Source: Acidobacteria bacterium AH-259-L09 (GTDB lineage Bacteria; Acidobacteriota; UBA6911; RPQK01). Taken from it: a stretch of DNA of 16,824 nt. The translations under genes were made by a program, and so were the position numbers. The stretch is taken from positions 1 to 16,824 of the forward strand of contig JALLOL010000022.1 of NCBI GenBank assembly GCA_027717875.1. The letters run 5' to 3'. Under the pieces are notes generated by a model. The model was not told where the DNA came from and did not search any database. It saw only the letters and a program-made list of their open reading frames with translations. This document shows, piece by piece, positions 6,272 to 13,847 of this stretch. Within the stretch, counting starts at the first letter, position 1. Each line of letters begins with the position of its first letter.

Positions 6272-6294
6272 CGACGCTCACAGCTCGAAAGCGC

Positions 6295-6325
6295 TGTAGT
6301 GTCCGCTCTCAGAGCGGACGCTACA
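6295..6325. repeat. Near-perfect 31-bp palindrome (hairpin)
   Basis: TGTAGTGTCCGCTCT (6295-6309) and AGAGCGGACGCTACA (6311-6325) pair along all 15 positions with one G-T wobble, around a single central C. It is embedded in module C and lies between the converging recR and mog genes. No T-run follows on either strand. It may stop transcription or be a REP-like dispersed palindrome. Confidence 0.8.
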
Positions 6326-6326
6326 T

Positions 6327-6372
6327 AGCTCAATAGCTCACAGCTCAAAAGCTAACAGCTCAAGAGCTCGAA
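6327..6372 (+). repeat. Module C repeat (AGCTCAA-type, 7-8 bp period)
   Basis: Units AGCTCAAT, AGCTCAC, AGCTCAAA, AGCTAAC, AGCTCAAG and AGCTCGAA run without gaps. The last two overlap the end of the minus-strand mog gene and encode its terminal serines and stop. Reverse-oriented C units occur at 7525-7553. Confidence 0.8.
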
Positions 6373-6848
6373 TCGTGAGCAGTATGCCCCTGTATAATAT
6401 CGATCGCGTGAGGAAGAACTTTTAGGACAGCTTGAAGCGATTGGGTGGCCCCTTTGGGACTCCCCGGAAGGCTTAAGATGAGCGTCCGATTTCGCACGCC
6501 GGCCACGGATCGAGAGAGTGCTGCAAACTCGGTGCTCTCCACGCCGCGAAGCCGCATCAGCTCTGCCAATCCAGCCACTTCCTTTTCCAGGAGGGGTGCC
6601 ACGGCCTCCGGCGTAACATCCCGAGGACCCAGGCCTGTTCCCCCAGTGGTGATGATCAGGTCGATCTCGCCGTGATCGGTAAGCTCCAGAATTTGTTTTT
6701 GAATGGGCGGAATCTTATCGGGGACAATCCGGGTCACTGCCACGACCCACTTGTTCTTGGTCAGTATTTGATGAAGTGCCCGACCCGAAGTGTCTTCTTT
6801 TTTTTCGTGGAAGCAGCCGTCACTGATGGTAATGACTGCCGCCTTCAT
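6360..6848 (-). CDS. mog: Molybdopterin adenylyltransferase (MogA/MoaB family)
   Basis: This 162-residue protein is of the MoCF-binding family. It starts MKAAVITISDG (strand plus Asp10) and contains the nucleotide/pterin-binding motif TTGGTG (67-72), the conserved RDVTPEA (76-82) and the substrate loop LPGSPKG (127-133). It adenylates molybdopterin before metal insertion. ATG 6848 is chosen because it overlaps the moaE stop as ATGA, has GAGGG about 9 nt upstream, and gives the standard family N-terminus; the frame is open further upstream. The family contains both MogA and MoaB and I cannot separate them firmly. The last residues (SSS) and TGA stop are made by the module C repeat. Confidence 0.9.
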   Translation of the reverse strand: MKAAVITISDGCFHEKKEDTSGRALHQILTKNKWVVAVTRIVPDKIPPIQKQILELTDHGEIDLIITTGGTGLGPRDVTPEAVAPLLEKEVAGLAELMRLRGVESTEFAALSRSVAGVRNRTLILSLPGSPKGATQSLQAVLKVLPHAIDIIQGHTAHDSSS

Positions 6849-7258
6849 TGGCCGCAGCCCTCGATCCAGACTTCGCCGTCTTGGTAGTGCTCTTTTTTCC
6901 AGATCGGCACAGTCGTTTTCAATGTGTCGATGGCAAACTCGCAAGCCTCAAAGGCATCTCCCCGGTGAGCGGCGGAAACAACGATAAAGACGCTGCTTTC
7001 GCCGATTTCCATCCGCCCGATGCGGTGAACGATGGCCATGCCGTTTAGAGTCCACCGCCGTATTGCTTGAGTGCGAATCTTTTCCAGTTCTCTTGTGGCC
7101 ATTTCGGGGAAGGCTTCGTAGTAAAGATGAGTGACTCGCTTGCCGCGAGCATGGTTGCGAACTGTGCCGTCAAACGTGACAATGGCGCCCGATTGCGCAG
7201 TGGAAACAGATTTGACAATCTCTTCTCGGTTGATCTTACCCTCCACAATTTGAATCAT
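6845..7258 (-). CDS. moaE: Molybdopterin synthase catalytic subunit
   Basis: The 137 residues match MoaE: GAIVTFDGTVRNHARGKRV near the N-terminus (24-42), YEAFPEMA (47-54), the conserved SAAHRGDAFEACEF (95-108), and the active-site lysines in TVPIWKKEHYQDG (116-128; K121 and K122). With thiocarboxylated MoaD it converts precursor Z (cPMP) to molybdopterin. It overlaps moaD by ATGA at its start and mog by ATGA at its end, implying translational coupling. Its Shine-Dalgarno GGAGGA is formed by the two glycine codons at the end of moaD. Confidence 0.95.
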   Translation of the reverse strand: MIQIVEGKINREEIVKSVSTAQSGAIVTFDGTVRNHARGKRVTHLYYEAFPEMATRELEKIRTQAIRRWTLNGMAIVHRIGRMEIGESSVFIVVSAAHRGDAFEACEFAIDTLKTTVPIWKKEHYQDGEVWIEGCGQ

Positions 7259-7503
7259 CGCCTTCCTCCACTGACTGGAGGAAAAAAAGCAACTTCATCG
7301 CCCGGAGAGACACAGGCATCGAACCCGGAGTAATTCTGGTTGACGGCAACCAGAAGCACGGGTTCGTACTTTTTCAGCTCTGGAAAACGGGCTTTCAGTT
7401 GATGGAAGATGCTTCTGACTGAAGTTTCCTGCTCAAGCTTCATTTCCATCTCCGACTCCCCGACTAGATCTTTTAGAGAGGCGAAAAACCGGATTCTCAC
7501 CAT
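7255..7503 (-). CDS. moaD: Molybdopterin synthase sulfur-carrier subunit (with C-terminal extension)
   Basis: This 82-residue beta-grasp (ubiquitin-like) protein reads VRIRFFASLKDLVG at the N-terminus, VLLVAVNQNYS in the middle, and ends GDEVAFFPPVSGG followed by Arg-Arg. The conserved GG (79-80) is the site that must become a C-terminal thiocarboxylate, so two extra residues are unexpected. They arise because the stop is delayed into the ATGA overlap with moaE. It is the first gene of the operon. ATG 7503 gives normal length. TATAAT lies only 9 nt upstream of it on the minus strand, so the mRNA may have almost no leader. Confidence 0.92.
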   Translation of the reverse strand: MVRIRFFASLKDLVGESEMEMKLEQETSVRSIFHQLKARFPELKKYEPVLLVAVNQNYSGFDACVSPGDEVAFFPPVSGGRR

Positions 7504-7512
7504 GATCGACCT

Positions 7513-7518
7513 ATTATA
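7513..7518 (-). promoter_or_regulatory. Candidate -10 box of the moaDE-mog operon
   Basis: The minus strand reads TATAAT here, 9 nt before the moaD ATG. The expected start point would fall close to the ATG, giving a leaderless or near-leaderless message. A -35 hexamer is not convincing. Confidence 0.4.
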
Positions 7519-7524
7519 CAGCGT

Positions 7525-7692
7525 GTGAGCTTTTAAGCGGTGAGCGATTGAGCCTCCGGAGTTCCAGGTTCTAGGTTCTGGGTTCCAAGTTCCAGGTTAC
7601 CCTTTTTTAGGCGCGCGTCTCAGGCCTTCGGCGCAACTTCTGGATTCTGAATTCTGAATTCTGGATTCTGTCTCCTGTATTGTCTCATGTCC
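7525..7692 (-). repeat. Inverted set of repeat modules C'-B'-A'-D' upstream of nfeD
   Basis: In plus-strand order: C' units (GTGAGCT, GTGAGCG, TTGAGCC) at 7525-7553; six B' heptads in perfect register at 7561-7602 (GTTCCAG, GTTCTAG, GTTCTGG, GTTCCAA, GTTCCAG, GTTACCC); A' heptads at 7638-7672 (TTCTGGA, TTCTGAA, TTCTGAA, TTCTGGA, TTCTGTC); and a loose D' (TCCTGTATTGTCTCATGTCC) at 7673-7692. These are the reverse complements, in mirrored order, of the modules at 6182-6372. With the promoter candidates they fill the 215-bp gap between moaD and nfeD. Confidence 0.85.
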
Positions 7693-7709
7693 GTTATCAG
7701 TGCTAACAT
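7680..7709 (+). promoter_or_regulatory. Weak candidate promoter of the nfeD operon
   Basis: TTGTCT (7680-7685) and TAACAT (7704-7709) are 18 bp apart, and TGC before the latter makes an extended -10. The start point would be within a few bases of the nfeD ATG at 7719, which has no visible Shine-Dalgarno. The -35-like box lies inside the D' repeat. Evidence is modest. Confidence 0.3.
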
Positions 7710-7718
7710 GAGTCCTGC

Positions 7719-9008
7719 ATGAAGAGGTTGTTTCCTTTAGTCTTTGTCCTGGTTACTTCCACGGCGCAAAGTGAAATCCTCAAGGTTAAAATTGACGGAA
7801 TCATCGACCCGATTACATCAGAATTCATCACCGGTGCGATAGGGCAGGCCGGGCAGGACAAGGCCGAGTTCTTGCTGATTGAGTTGTCCACGCCAGGGGG
7901 CCTCGGGGTGTCGATGCAGGAGATCATCCAAAAGATTCTGAACTCGGAAATACCGATTGTTTGCTATGTCGAGCCTAAGGGTGCTCGAGCAGCGTCCGCG
8001 GGTTTCTTTGTTCTCCTTTCAGCAGATGTGGCGGCCATGGCTCCCGGTACTAATACCGGTGCAGCCCATCCCGTCTTTCCGTTTGGGATGGAGAACGAGA
8101 AGCTGCTTGAAAAAGTGACCAACGACGCCCTGGCCAATCTGCGTGCGATTGTCAAACAACGCAAACGCAATTATGAACTGGCTGAAAAGGGTGTCTTGGA
8201 AAGCAAATCCTATACGGCTCGTGAGGCTTTGGAGGGAGGGCTGATTGATCTAATTTCCGAGAATGAAGAGGAACTGTTAAAAGAACTCCACGGAAGAGAG
8301 ATCACTCGCTTTAGTGGAGAAATACAGAAAATTTCGACTGAGGGTCAGCAGGTCAAACTGTTGGAAATGACTGTCCGACAGAAGATCCTTTCCACCATCG
8401 CCGATCCGAATCTGGCGCTGATTCTGGGAGTGGTTGGAGTTTTAGGGCTTTATTTGGAGTTCACGAGCCCGGGCTTACTCGTTCCGGGTGTCCTGGGTGG
8501 AATCTGTCTTCTTCTCTCCCTGTTGGGCTTTTCCCTCCTTCCCATCAGTCTGGTCGGAGTGCTGTTGATTGTTTTAGCACTGGGGCTTTTCATAGCCGAG
8601 CTGAAAGTTCAGGGCTTTGGTCTGTTTGGGATCGGAGGAATTGTGGCGATGACCTTTGGTCTTCTCCTTCTCATTGATGCACCTAATCCTGAAGTGAGGA
8701 TTCATAAGGGTTTTGCCTTCGCCGTTGCGATCTCTTTCGGGATCATTATTGTGTTTTTATTGCGATTGGTGATTAAATCGCACATGGCAAAGGTCATCAC
8801 AGGTACAGGGTCCTTGGAAGGTGTAATTGGAGAGTCTCGCACGCAGATCGACCAGGAGGGTGGCAAAGTTTTTATCAAGGGTGAATGGTGGCAAGCCGTG
8901 TGTGAGGAACCCGTTGCTGCCGGCAGCAAGGTTCGAGTCTTGGGAGCGAAGGATTTAGTCCTGACCGTGGAACCTTGTTCACGGTCGAATGCAAAATCAA
9001 GCAAATAA
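7719..9008 (+). CDS. nfeD: NfeD-type membrane serine protease (ClpP-class, long form)
   Basis: The 429-residue protein has a signal peptide (1-18), a ClpP-class serine protease domain (about 20-215), four or five membrane helices (about 229-350) and a C-terminal OB-fold NfeD domain (about 360-420). Catalytic candidates are Ser93 in the AASAG motif and Lys132 in EKVTNDALANLR, the Ser-Lys dyad positions known for archaeal 1510-N protease. The STPGG oxyanion motif is at 57-61. Long NfeD proteins cleave the C-terminus of their stomatin partner, which is the next gene here. It begins the six-gene operon. ATG 7719 lacks a clear ribosome-binding site and may be read from a leaderless mRNA. Confidence 0.93.
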   Translation: MKRLFPLVFVLVTSTAQSEILKVKIDGIIDPITSEFITGAIGQAGQDKAEFLLIELSTPGGLGVSMQEIIQKILNSEIPIVCYVEPKGARAASAGFFVLLSADVAAMAPGTNTGAAHPVFPFGMENEKLLEKVTNDALANLRAIVKQRKRNYELAEKGVLESKSYTAREALEGGLIDLISENEEELLKELHGREITRFSGEIQKISTEGQQVKLLEMTVRQKILSTIADPNLALILGVVGVLGLYLEFTSPGLLVPGVLGGICLLLSLLGFSLLPISLVGVLLIVLALGLFIAELKVQGFGLFGIGGIVAMTFGLLLLIDAPNPEVRIHKGFAFAVAISFGIIIVFLLRLVIKSHMAKVITGTGSLEGVIGESRTQIDQEGGKVFIKGEWWQAVCEEPVAAGSKVRVLGAKDLVLTVEPCSRSNAKSSK

Positions 9009-9086
9009 CCGAGCGGTGCGGTGGAAGAGTAGGGCGAAGTGTCGCTCACCCCTCAACGCTTAGTTGTTTGGAAAGGAAGGTTTCGA

Positions 9087-9842
9087 ATGCAGCCTGGATT
9101 TATTGTCATAGCAGTTTTTGTTATCTATCTCCTCTCAGCCATTAAGATTCTCCGGCAATATGAAAAAGGAGTGATTTTCCGTTTGGGTAAACTCTTACCT
9201 AAACCGAAGGGACCAGGGCTGATTTTCGTATTCTGGCCCATCGACCAAATGGAGCGAATCAGCCTACGAACCATTACCATGGACGTTCCTGCTCAGGATG
9301 TCATCACGCGGGACAATGTTTCAGTTAAAGTCAACGCCATCGTTTACTTCCGTGTGGTGGATGCCAACCGAGCCGTCGTCAGCGTGGAAAACTATCTATA
9401 CGCCACCTCTCAGCTGGCTCAGACGACTTTGAGATCGGTCTTGGGTCAAGTGGAACTGGATGATCTCCTCAGTAAACGAGAAGAACTGAATGAGCGCTTA
9501 CAGACAATTTTAGATGAGCATACCGATCCCTGGGGAATCAAGGTTTTGATGGTGGAGGTGAAAACGGTTGACCTCCCGTCCGAAATGCAGCGAGCCATGG
9601 CCAGGCAAGCAGAAGCGGAGCGAGAGAAGCGTGCCAAGATCATTCACGCCGAAGGTGAATTTCAGGCCTCTCAGAGATTGCTGGATGCGGCTGAGACTCT
9701 GGCCCGCGAACCTTTGACGATTCAACTTCGATACTTGTCTACTTTGACTGAGATCGGCATGGAGCAGAATTCCACCATCATTTTTCCCCTACCGATCGAT
9801 ATTTTAAGTCGTTTCTTGGGAGCGAAAAAAGAGGAAGAGTGA
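9087..9842 (+). CDS. Slipin/stomatin-like SPFH-domain membrane protein
   Basis: From ATG 9087 the protein has 251 residues: an N-terminal membrane segment ([20 protein letters not shown]), then an SPFH domain (about 25-190) with [29 protein letters not shown] and [19 protein letters not shown], then a coiled-coil helix [17 protein letters not shown] and a hydrophobic C-terminal segment. Slipins form large oligomeric rings in the membrane and pair with NfeD proteases, encoded just upstream. ATG 9087 is preferred because AAGGAAGG lies 7 nt before it; a GTG at 9039 in the same frame would add 16 residues. Its TGA overlaps the next gene's GTG. Confidence 0.93.
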   Translation: MQPGFIVIAVFVIYLLSAIKILRQYEKGVIFRLGKLLPKPKGPGLIFVFWPIDQMERISLRTITMDVPAQDVITRDNVSVKVNAIVYFRVVDANRAVVSVENYLYATSQLAQTTLRSVLGQVELDDLLSKREELNERLQTILDEHTDPWGIKVLMVEVKTVDLPSEMQRAMARQAEAEREKRAKIIHAEGEFQASQRLLDAAETLAREPLTIQLRYLSTLTEIGMEQNSTIIFPLPIDILSRFLGAKKEEE

Positions 9843-10393
9843 ACGCAAAGCTGAGTCCCAAGGAATCGTTTGTCCTCTACGGGGTGGTATTGGGGTTTGT
9901 TTTCCTCTTTTACCTCCTGGGACTTTTTATCGGGAAAAGTCATTTTGTGGAAGCAAAGCCGAATGGGGAAAATCTCTCTGTCTCGCGTGAGCCTGTTCGA
10001 GATCTCCAACCTCAGCTGGGTTTCTACCAGCGCTTGATGGTTCCAGAATCCGAGAAGGAAACTCCAGTAGAAGAGAGCTCAGGCTCCCTCGCACAGATGG
10101 AGAACAAAGGCTCTGGGTTGGACGAAGAGTCGATGAAGGCTTTCTTGGGCATCTATACAGTCCAAGTAGGGGCTTTTACTGCTGAGGCGGATGCCAGACA
10201 GATTTTCATCCGATTGGAGGCCAAAGGCTATTCCGGTAGCGTGCGGCCGCCTTGGGGCGAAGATCGTTACTATCGTGTTGGAGTGGGTGAGTTTAAGACT
10301 GAAGAAGAGGCCGGGAGAATGGAGGCGCTGCTTCGGAAAGACGGTTTTTTGACCTACATTAGAAAAATCGAGGTTGCAAGCCCGGCTAATTGA
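9839..10393 (+). CDS. Membrane-anchored SPOR-domain protein
   Basis: This 184-residue protein has a short cytoplasmic start, one transmembrane helix (about 13-31) and an acidic linker. A C-terminal SPOR domain follows at about 105-179, beginning YTVQVGAF (106-113) and including [20 protein letters not shown] domains bind denuded glycan strands of septal peptidoglycan, so it is probably an envelope or division-site protein facing the periplasm. The start is GTG 9839 overlapping the slipin TGA as GTGA. The stop overlaps the lnt start as TGATG, so it is translationally coupled on both sides. Confidence 0.9.
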   Translation: MNAKLSPKESFVLYGVVLGFVFLFYLLGLFIGKSHFVEAKPNGENLSVSREPVRDLQPQLGFYQRLMVPESEKETPVEESSGSLAQMENKGSGLDEESMKAFLGIYTVQVGAFTAEADARQIFIRLEAKGYSGSVRPPWGEDRYYRVGVGEFKTEEEAGRMEALLRKDGFLTYIRKIEVASPAN

Positions 10394-11955
10394 TGGACCG
10401 ACGCCTTTTCTACGGTGGAGTGCTGTCCTTGATTTCAGGGACGGCGCTTTGGCTGTCCTTCCCCAATTTTTCTTTTTTTCCTCTGGCCTGGGTTGGCCTC
10501 ATTCCTTACCTGCATTTCCTCTTGAAAAAACCCTCCTGGGGATCCGTGTTCCTAGGTCATGGGGTGCTGACACTGGTCTATTTCGGAGGTGTGCTCTACT
10601 GGATTCCCAGAGTCTTGACCGTTTACGGAAATCTGAGCTGGCTTTTGGCGTTGATAGCTTATGCGCTCCTGCTGCTGCTGATGAGCTTGTTTCTTTTGCC
10701 CTTTTCTCTGTTGACTCGCTGGGTCGCCCAAAGATCGGTCCCTTTGGCTTTGCTGTGTGCCCCCGGTTTCTGGCTGCTCACGGAGTTATGCCGAAACTAT
10801 TATGCCGTCAATGGATTTCCCTGGGCCCTATTGGGCTATTCCCAATACCCCTATTCTTGGATCATCCAGATCGTTGACCTGAGCGGAGTCTATCTGCTTT
10901 CTTTACTGGTTATGGCGGGTAATTGTGCACTTTTGGGGATGTTCCGCCTGAGATCTTCAAAGCCTCTGTTTCTGTTCGGCATCCTTTTTTTTAGCGCCAA
11001 CCTGTATGGGGCATACCGTCTGTTTGTCTGGCAGCCCACTCAGGGATCCGTACTCAAGACGGCTTTAGTGCAACCCAATATTGGTTTGTCGGAAAGCAGG
11101 GAACATTATGCAAGAAAGTATTTCGAAACCTTGCCGGACTACTACCGGCAGGCAGCGGCTGCCGGTGCCAAGTGGGTCATTTTTCCAGAGGCTCCGAACC
11201 CTTTCTTTTACAAGGAGCACTTTTATTTTAAGACCTTCTGGGAGCGACAGATCAGCATGCATGGGGCCTATCTGCTCTTTAACACGACCATTGTAGAGAG
11301 GGATTCTCCATCTCGTTACTTCAACAGTGCCGTGCTTCTCGATGCACAGGGCAGAGAGGCTTATCGCTACGACAAAACCCATCTGGTCCCTTTTGGCGAG
11401 TACCTTCCCCTGGAAAGTTGGCTTGGATTCTTCTTCCAACCTCTCGTACAAGAGGTGGCTGGATTTTCGTCTGGCGAGGCCCTTCGAGTTGGCGATATCT
11501 CGGGAACTCATTTTGCCACTCTGATTTGTTATGAGGGAATCTTTCCCGAGCTCAGCCGGAAGTTTGTCCAGCAGGGTGCGGAAATTTTCGTCAACATCAC
11601 AAACGACTCCTGGTATGGCCGCACTGCTGCTCCTCGGCAACACTTTCAGATGGCCGTCTTTCGTGCAATTGAAAATCGGAAGCCTTTTCTGCGCTGTGCC
11701 AACAGCGGCTATTCGGCCGTGATTGATCACCTCGGTCGAACAACCCGGGAGCTGGGACTGTTCGAAGAAGGGATACTGATGGCTGAAGTAGCAGAAAACA
11801 CATATTGTTCAATTTACTCTTATACTGGAGAATGGCTTAATATATGTATTGTCGGAGTCACCGTTTTGTTGGCTTTAGGAGCGCCTTTTCGAAAATCTGC
11901 TAGGCGAACAAAAAAGAAAAGGAAAAAACAGAAAAGAGAGAAGAGAAACGAATAG
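10393..11955 (+). CDS. lnt: Apolipoprotein N-acyltransferase
   Basis: The 520-residue protein has about six N-terminal membrane helices (up to about 212), a periplasmic nitrilase-type domain (about 222-470) and a last membrane helix (about 480-498). The catalytic triad is visible: Glu266 in WVIFPEAP, Lys328 in YDKTHLVPFGEYLP and Cys379 in LICYEGIFPE. Lnt adds the third acyl chain to lipoproteins at the inner membrane, which implies a Gram-negative envelope. The start used is ATG 10393, overlapping the previous TGA; an in-frame TTG one codon earlier is less likely. It ends in an odd strongly basic tail, about 20 residues of mostly K and R, from an A-rich stretch (11904-11953). Confidence 0.96.
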   Translation: MDRRLFYGGVLSLISGTALWLSFPNFSFFPLAWVGLIPYLHFLLKKPSWGSVFLGHGVLTLVYFGGVLYWIPRVLTVYGNLSWLLALIAYALLLLLMSLFLLPFSLLTRWVAQRSVPLALLCAPGFWLLTELCRNYYAVNGFPWALLGYSQYPYSWIIQIVDLSGVYLLSLLVMAGNCALLGMFRLRSSKPLFLFGILFFSANLYGAYRLFVWQPTQGSVLKTALVQPNIGLSESREHYARKYFETLPDYYRQAAAAGAKWVIFPEAPNPFFYKEHFYFKTFWERQISMHGAYLLFNTTIVERDSPSRYFNSAVLLDAQGREAYRYDKTHLVPFGEYLPLESWLGFFFQPLVQEVAGFSSGEALRVGDISGTHFATLICYEGIFPELSRKFVQQGAEIFVNITNDSWYGRTAAPRQHFQMAVFRAIENRKPFLRCANSGYSAVIDHLGRTTRELGLFEEGILMAEVAENTYCSIYSYTGEWLNICIVGVTVLLALGAPFRKSARRTKKKRKKQKREKRNE

Positions 11956-11972
11956 AAAGGAACGTTAGAGCC

Positions 11973-13092
11973 GTGGAAGACTTTCAAGAACAGTACAATG
12001 ATTTTAAAAAGCGAATCTCTCATCTTTGGGAGTATCTTTGACGTGGAAGGGAAGCGCACACAGCTTCAAAAAATCGAGGAGCGTATTTCAGATCCCACCT
12101 TCTGGGAGACGGCCGAAGATTCGCAGAAAAAGCTTTTGCAGAAGCGGAGTCAGCTCGCAGATGTTGTGACATTGGTTGAGGAGTATCAAGATTCCCTGGG
12201 TGACCTCCAGGCGCTCATCGAGCTGTACAATGAAGGGGAGGATGTTGTTGCGGATGTCCGGAAGGAAATCTTCGAGCTGGAAAAGCGTCTCTCGGCGACG
12301 GAAGTCAAGACCCTTCTTTCGGGCCCCCACGATCCAAATAATGCAATCGTGACTATTCATCCCGGTGCGGGTGGAACCGAGAGTCAGGATTGGGCTGAGA
12401 TGCTGCTTCGTATGTACCTTCGATGGGCGGAAAGGCATGGCCGTAAGACGGAGGTCACCGACTACCAGGTGGGTGAAGAGGCAGGTATTAGATCGGTAAC
12501 TTTTCTGGTCCAAGGGGAGTTTGCTTACGGGTATCTCTCGCCTGAGATTGGAGTCCATCGTCTCGTTCGTATTTCTCCGTTTGACGCCGGTGCAAGACGA
12601 CACACTTCTTTCGCTTCGGTCTTTATCACTCCGGAGATCGAGGAGGACGTTGATATTGTGATCGACGAAAAAGATCTCAGGATTGATACCTATCGCTCTT
12701 CAGGAGCCGGGGGACAGCACGTCAACGTAACCGATTCTGCGGTTCGGCTCACCCATATCCCGACAGGAGTTGTGGTGCAGTGTCAGAACGAGCGCTCCCA
12801 GCATCGCAATAAGGCCACGGCCATGAAAATCTTAAAGTCGAGGCTCTATGAGTTGGAAATGGAGAAGAAGAGGAAAGAATTGGACAAATTGGAGGAGAGT
12901 AAGGCCGAAATTGCCTGGGGAAGTCAGATCCGCTCATATGTTCTCCATCCCTATCGGCTGGTGAAGGATCATCGCACCAAACTGGAAGCAGGAGATGTCG
13001 ATTCTGTTTTGGACGGGAAGCTGGATCCCTTTATCAGCGCCTATCTGAAACAGAAGAGCCAGGAGAAGAGTAAGGAGGAAACAAAGAAGTAG
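11973..13092 (+). CDS. prfB: Peptide chain release factor 2, with programmed +1 frameshift
   Basis: Translation begins at GTG 11973, reads 22 codons (VEDFQEQYNDFKKRISHLWE then YL) to in-frame TGA 12039-12041, and continues in the +1 frame from GAC 12040, giving 372 residues (CDS 11973..12038 joined to 12040..13092). RF2 identity is clear: the SPF stop-codon recognition motif (201-203) and GGQ (246-248) sit within a few residues of the E. coli positions. RF2 releases peptides at UGA and UAA, and the UGA in its own gene makes the frameshift autoregulatory. The 3' frame taken alone would start at an artificial ATG 11998. It lies 17 nt after lnt and its TAG overlaps the next gene's GTG. Confidence 0.96.
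12028..12042 (+). promoter_or_regulatory. Programmed +1 ribosomal frameshift site of prfB
   Basis: GGGAG (12028-12032), an internal Shine-Dalgarno, is followed after TAT by CTT TGA C (12036-12042). This is the known RF2 frameshift signal: stimulatory SD, slippery CUU and a poor-context UGA. Low RF2 favours slippage and therefore RF2 synthesis. Confidence 0.95.
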
Positions 13093-13847
13093 TGCAAGAA
13101 CCTAAGGAAGGAAAGGCCACAGCGGAAGTATCCAAGGAGAATGCCCCTCAGCTGAAAGAGCAAGCACAGTTGTTTCGCCAGCTTGCCCGAAGGGCGCAAG
13201 ATGAATTCTTTGAGCAGCCTTTACCCGGCTGGAGGAGGTTCCTTTACCTGTTTTTGATTCTCCTCGTTCTGTTTTCTGTGGTGTTCTTGTTGATCGCCCG
13301 GAACACTCGCCGCCAGCTCATTGTGTCAGTGGGAGAGAAATGGGCTCACCTTTACAGAGACGAGCAAAATGAGATTTTCCAACTGCCTCCACCTCCGCCC
13401 CAAGCGGTCAAGCCAAAGTTCGTAGCTCCGCAGCTGTCTTTGCCGGCCGGTGGAGCCGGCGGAGAACCCTCGGGTGTGCTTTTCTGGGATCAGAGGCCGT
13501 TTTCCGCCGGGGGGATAGAAGAGTCCGCCATCACTCCAGTGGCCCCTGCCAAGAATGCCGCAAATGAAGAAGCCTACAACTTTTTGCGGGAACAATCGGA
13601 AACCATCCGCCAGCTCGCCAACAACGATATTTCAGAGTTCGAATTCAAGGCCTGGAAGCCCGTGAAGGACAAACCACCAGAGTTTTGGATCGATCTTGTG
13701 ATGACGCAGCGATCCGATGGGCAAGAGGTGCACATGATTTGGTCTGTCAACGTGGAGACGGGACGAATCAATGCTCTCAGTCAGGCTGCCCGAGATTGGG
13801 AAGCCTCGCAAGGGGACAAGGAGACTGGGGACAGAATCCAGAATTGA
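13092..13847 (+). CDS. Single-pass membrane protein of unknown function
   Basis: This 251-residue protein has a charged cytoplasmic N-terminus (1-46), one strong transmembrane helix (about 50-69, FLYLFLILLVLFSVVFLLIA) and a long soluble part. That part starts with a proline run (LPPPPPQ, 98-104), then a G/P-rich linker and a folded region (about 160-235) with EFWIDLVMTQRSDGQ and VHMIWSVNVETGRINALSQ. I do not recognise the family. GTG 13092 overlaps the prfB stop as TAGTG, so it belongs to the operon. The last 11 residues (GDKETGDRIQN) and the stop come from the D/A repeat array, which has run into or replaced the original 3' end. Confidence 0.7.
   Translation: MQEPKEGKATAEVSKENAPQLKEQAQLFRQLARRAQDEFFEQPLPGWRRFLYLFLILLVLFSVVFLLIARNTRRQLIVSVGEKWAHLYRDEQNEIFQLPPPPPQAVKPKFVAPQLSLPAGGAGGEPSGVLFWDQRPFSAGGIEESAITPVAPAKNAANEEAYNFLREQSETIRQLANNDISEFEFKAWKPVKDKPPEFWIDLVMTQRSDGQEVHMIWSVNVETGRINALSQAARDWEASQGDKETGDRIQN

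Noticed and set aside
6849..6944. N-terminal extension of mog to 194 residues
   Set aside because: The extra 32 residues overlap moaE, are rich in Arg and unlike the family; ATG 6848 has the ATGA overlap and a ribosome-binding site.
11065..11730. 221-codon open frame on the minus strand inside lnt
   Set aside because: It lies fully opposite the conserved Lnt catalytic domain and shows no recognisable motif.
11998..13092. prfB as a gene starting at ATG 11998
   Set aside because: The upstream GTG frame plus the GGGAG-TAT-CTT-TGA-C signal shows that the first residues of that frame are not translated this way.
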